Source of the DNA: JBJXGV01 sp046160485
GTDB lineage: Bacteria; Orphanbacterota; Orphanbacteria; JBJXGV01
Assembly (NCBI GenBank): GCA_046160485.1
Contig: JBJXGV010000058.1
Span: 1 to 15,324 of the forward strand
DNA: 15,324 nt
Direction: 5' to 3'
The notes below the pieces were generated by a model, which did not search any database, was not told the DNA's origin, and saw nothing but the letters and a program-made list of their open reading frames with translations. Positions within the stretch are counted from its first letter, which is position 1. Each line of letters begins with the position of its first letter. Below, one piece after another: positions 14,115 to 15,324 of this stretch. The translations under genes were made by a program, and so were the position numbers.

Positions 14115-14828
14115 ATGTCCAAGAAGCTCATCGTAGTGATGGGAATGGTTCTGGCACTGACGGCCTGTCTCGCGACGGTCGCGACGGCTGGCATTCCTTT
14201 CCCCGCGACCTCTACGTGCACGATTACGATTACCCAGTTCCCGACTCGCCTCATTTGCTTGACGAGCTGGGATCCTGATGTTGTTCGTCTCACCCCGGCC
14301 GGCTCCACGGCGTCGCCTGTGTTCGACCGTGTATCGATCACGGTTCGTGTGCGCGATGCCTTTAACGCGGTCGTTCCGGGTGCGCTCGTTGCGTACTCCG
14401 AGCAGTCGGGAATCGTCAACATCGCCAACGGCGGTGCGACGACGGCTACGACCGACGCCGCTGGTCTCGCTACCGTAACGCTTCATGCTGCATCTGGATA
14501 CGGCCGTGTTGCGCTCTGTGCTGACGGCGTTCAGCTCTGCAACGTCCAGGTTCGTTCGCCAGACGTGAATAAAGGGTCAACGCCCCTGCTCTGCGGTCTC
14601 GGAACGGTTGCTTCGAGCGTCGCGGGTTCGGATATCACGAACCCGGTGTGCGGGTTCCTCGTCAACTTTGGGCCCGTCACGGTCGGTGTGAATGATGGCT
14701 GGGACGTCAATTGCGATAACTCCGTCTCCGGGTCCGACGTCACCGGGCTCCTCGGTAAGGGTGGCGTGCTCCAGTACTTCGGTGACACGGGAACTCTCGG
14801 TTCGCTGAATAGCTGCGCGCTTCCGTAG
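14115..14828 (+). CDS. Exported Ig-like protein with cysteine-rich, dockerin-like C-terminal repeat
   Basis: 237 residues. The N-terminal signal has KK, a hydrophobic core (5-20) and ATA before Gly26 as a signal peptidase I site, but LTAC (15-18) also fits a lipobox. Residues about 30-147 look like a bacterial Ig-like (Big_1-type) domain: SITVRVRDAFNAVVPGALVAY, then TTDAAGLATVTLHA, then an ADGV strand. Residues 149-215 carry two related calcium-loop-like segments, SPDVNKG...VAGSDI and WDVNCDNSVSGSDVTGLLG, the second a good dockerin/EF-type loop. Eight cysteines after the signal suggest disulfides outside the cytoplasm. ATG at 14115 follows GGAGGT by 8 bases. The gene is flanked by its own promoter and a strong hairpin, so it is monocistronic. 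The function is probably structural or adhesive on the surface; no catalytic motif is seen. Confidence 0.8.
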   Translation: MSKKLIVVMGMVLALTACLATVATAGIPFPATSTCTITITQFPTRLICLTSWDPDVVRLTPAGSTASPVFDRVSITVRVRDAFNAVVPGALVAYSEQSGIVNIANGGATTATTDAAGLATVTLHAASGYGRVALCADGVQLCNVQVRSPDVNKGSTPLLCGLGTVASSVAGSDITNPVCGFLVNFGPVTVGVNDGWDVNCDNSVSGSDVTGLLGKGGVLQYFGDTGTLGSLNSCALP

Positions 14829-14851
14829 TCGAGCTCGCGGTTGCATGTTTG

Positions 14852-14890
14852 CGACGGCGGAAGGAGGGTAGTTCCTCCGTTCCGCCGTCG
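14852..14890 (+). terminator. Strong terminator-like hairpin after the exported-protein gene
   Basis: The arm at 14852-14867 pairs with 14874-14890 over 16 base pairs with one bulged G (14879) and the six-base loop GTAGTT. It starts 23 bp after the stop codon. The following bases are TGTTATT, a poor T tract, so intrinsic termination is probable but not textbook; the hairpin could also act as a 3' stabiliser. Confidence 0.7.
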
Positions 14891-14939
14891 TGTTATTGGG
14901 AAATCTGTCAAGTCCGCGAACGCTATGCCGAAATTATTG

Positions 14940-14969
14940 TTGACAGCCCGAGCGTACGTCTGTTACACT
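14940..14969 (+). promoter_or_regulatory. Near-consensus promoter with extended -10
   Basis: TTGACA (14940-14945), 18 bp, then TACACT (14964-14969), which is preceded by TGT and so forms an extended -10. Initiation near 14976 gives a leader of about 147 bases to the gene at 15123. No gene is seen in that leader. The -35 and spacing are the same as for the promoter at 13821. Confidence 0.7.
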
Positions 14970-15122
14970 GCGCCTGTTTCGATAGCCTTACAGAAGTTCA
15001 TTCGCGGTCTAACATTACGTGCCGCAACGATGTGCAAGGGATTTAGTTTGTTGGACCCAGGCGTTTAGGGAACTCTCACAGCACTGGACGGTCAACAAGG
15101 CACCAGAGAGGAGAAAGTGATC

Positions 15123-15324
15123 ATGAAGAAGTTTCTTACCATTGCTCTAGCGGCCGCGATCGCGTTGTGTTGTAGCAGCGCATTTGCGGGGCAGGTTTGG
15201 ACGGACGGCAACGCCGACGGCCTTCCCGACGGCGGTCCGATCTCCGTCGCGCCGAACACGAACGTGACGGTCGGCGTGTGGGTCGATGCGCAGTCGTTTA
15301 GCTGGACGAACTACCTTGTTTACG
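15123..15324 (+). CDS. Exported protein, 3'-truncated by the window edge
   Basis: 67 codons are visible and the frame is still open at the last base. The first 22 residues form a clear signal peptide (MKKF, hydrophobic core, SSAFA before Gly23, signal peptidase I type). The mature part starts GQVWTDGNADGLPDGG, an Asp/Asn/Gly loop reminiscent of calcium-binding repeats, followed by VTVGVWVDAQSFSWTNYLVY, a beta-rich segment recalling cohesin-like or other extracellular beta-sandwich domains. GGAG (15110-15113) lies 9 bases before ATG 15123; GTG 15117 is in frame but too close to the RBS. It probably belongs to the same class of secreted surface proteins as its neighbour. Function unknown. Confidence 0.8.
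   Translation, partial: MKKFLTIALAAAIALCCSSAFAGQVWTDGNADGLPDGGPISVAPNTNVTVGVWVDAQSFSWTNYLVY

Noticed and set aside
14841..15068. ORF of 75 codons between the two exported-protein genes
   Set aside because: Covers the terminator hairpin and the promoter at 14940; no RBS and no recognisable composition.
1..15324. CRISPR arrays, insertion sequences, integrases, replication origins
   Set aside because: No regularly spaced repeats, no transposase or integrase motifs, and no DnaA-box cluster were seen on either strand.

Overview
The window looks like a chromosomal stretch from a GC-rich, uncultured-type Gram-negative bacterium. Evidence for this is a lipoprotein signal peptidase, an MltG that fits an ordinary peptidoglycan wall, and exported proteins at the right edge that combine an Ig-like module with a cysteine-containing dockerin-like tail. 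That tail architecture and the two-TM 'SITLAPLLLVFGYC' protein remind me of FCB-group candidate phyla such as Eisenbacteria/Krumholzibacteria. This placement is from memory and is tentative.

Bases 1-6353 are one tightly packed plus-strand housekeeping run: a DUF167/YggU-type protein, a trimeric purine nucleoside phosphorylase, IleS, a short DksA/TraR-type zinc protein, LspA and an RluA/RluD-family pseudouridine synthase. From the phosphorylase onward each stop overlaps the next start (GTGA, GTGA, TTGA, then a 59-bp overlap), and the four downstream genes all start with GTG or TTG. IleS carries the swapped GxHH form of the HIGH motif.

Bases 6412-11454 are a second plus-strand operon with its own promoter. 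It encodes a complete Rsb-type partner-switching set: a STAS anti-anti-sigma factor, an HATPase anti-sigma/switch kinase, and a membrane-anchored GAF-SpoIIE (PP2C) phosphatase. An ABC-2 type ATPase and permease follow, joined by TGATG overlaps. No sigma factor is encoded here. A 23-codon leader ORF with a strong Shine-Dalgarno ends in ATGA on the phosphatase start. After the permease an ORF with a good RBS opens and then runs out of frame into ruvX, like a decayed gene.

Bases 11500-13018 hold ruvX, whose near-consensus -10 sits so close to its ATG that the mRNA is probably leaderless, and mltG, which contains a G8 tract. Bases 13092-13506 hold a promoter, a small two-helix membrane protein gene and a tRNA-Val(UAC) without encoded CCA. 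About 600 bp without a convincing gene follow.

The right end (13821-15324) has a different style: monocistronic exported-protein genes with near-consensus TTGACA-18-TATAAT type promoters, long leaders, strong RBSs, visibly lower GC and a strong terminator-like hairpin between them. The last gene is cut by the window edge. Most of the window is conserved housekeeping. The least ordinary parts are the partner-switch/ABC operon with its leader ORF, the GxHH IleS, the leaderless ruvX and the exported-protein island.
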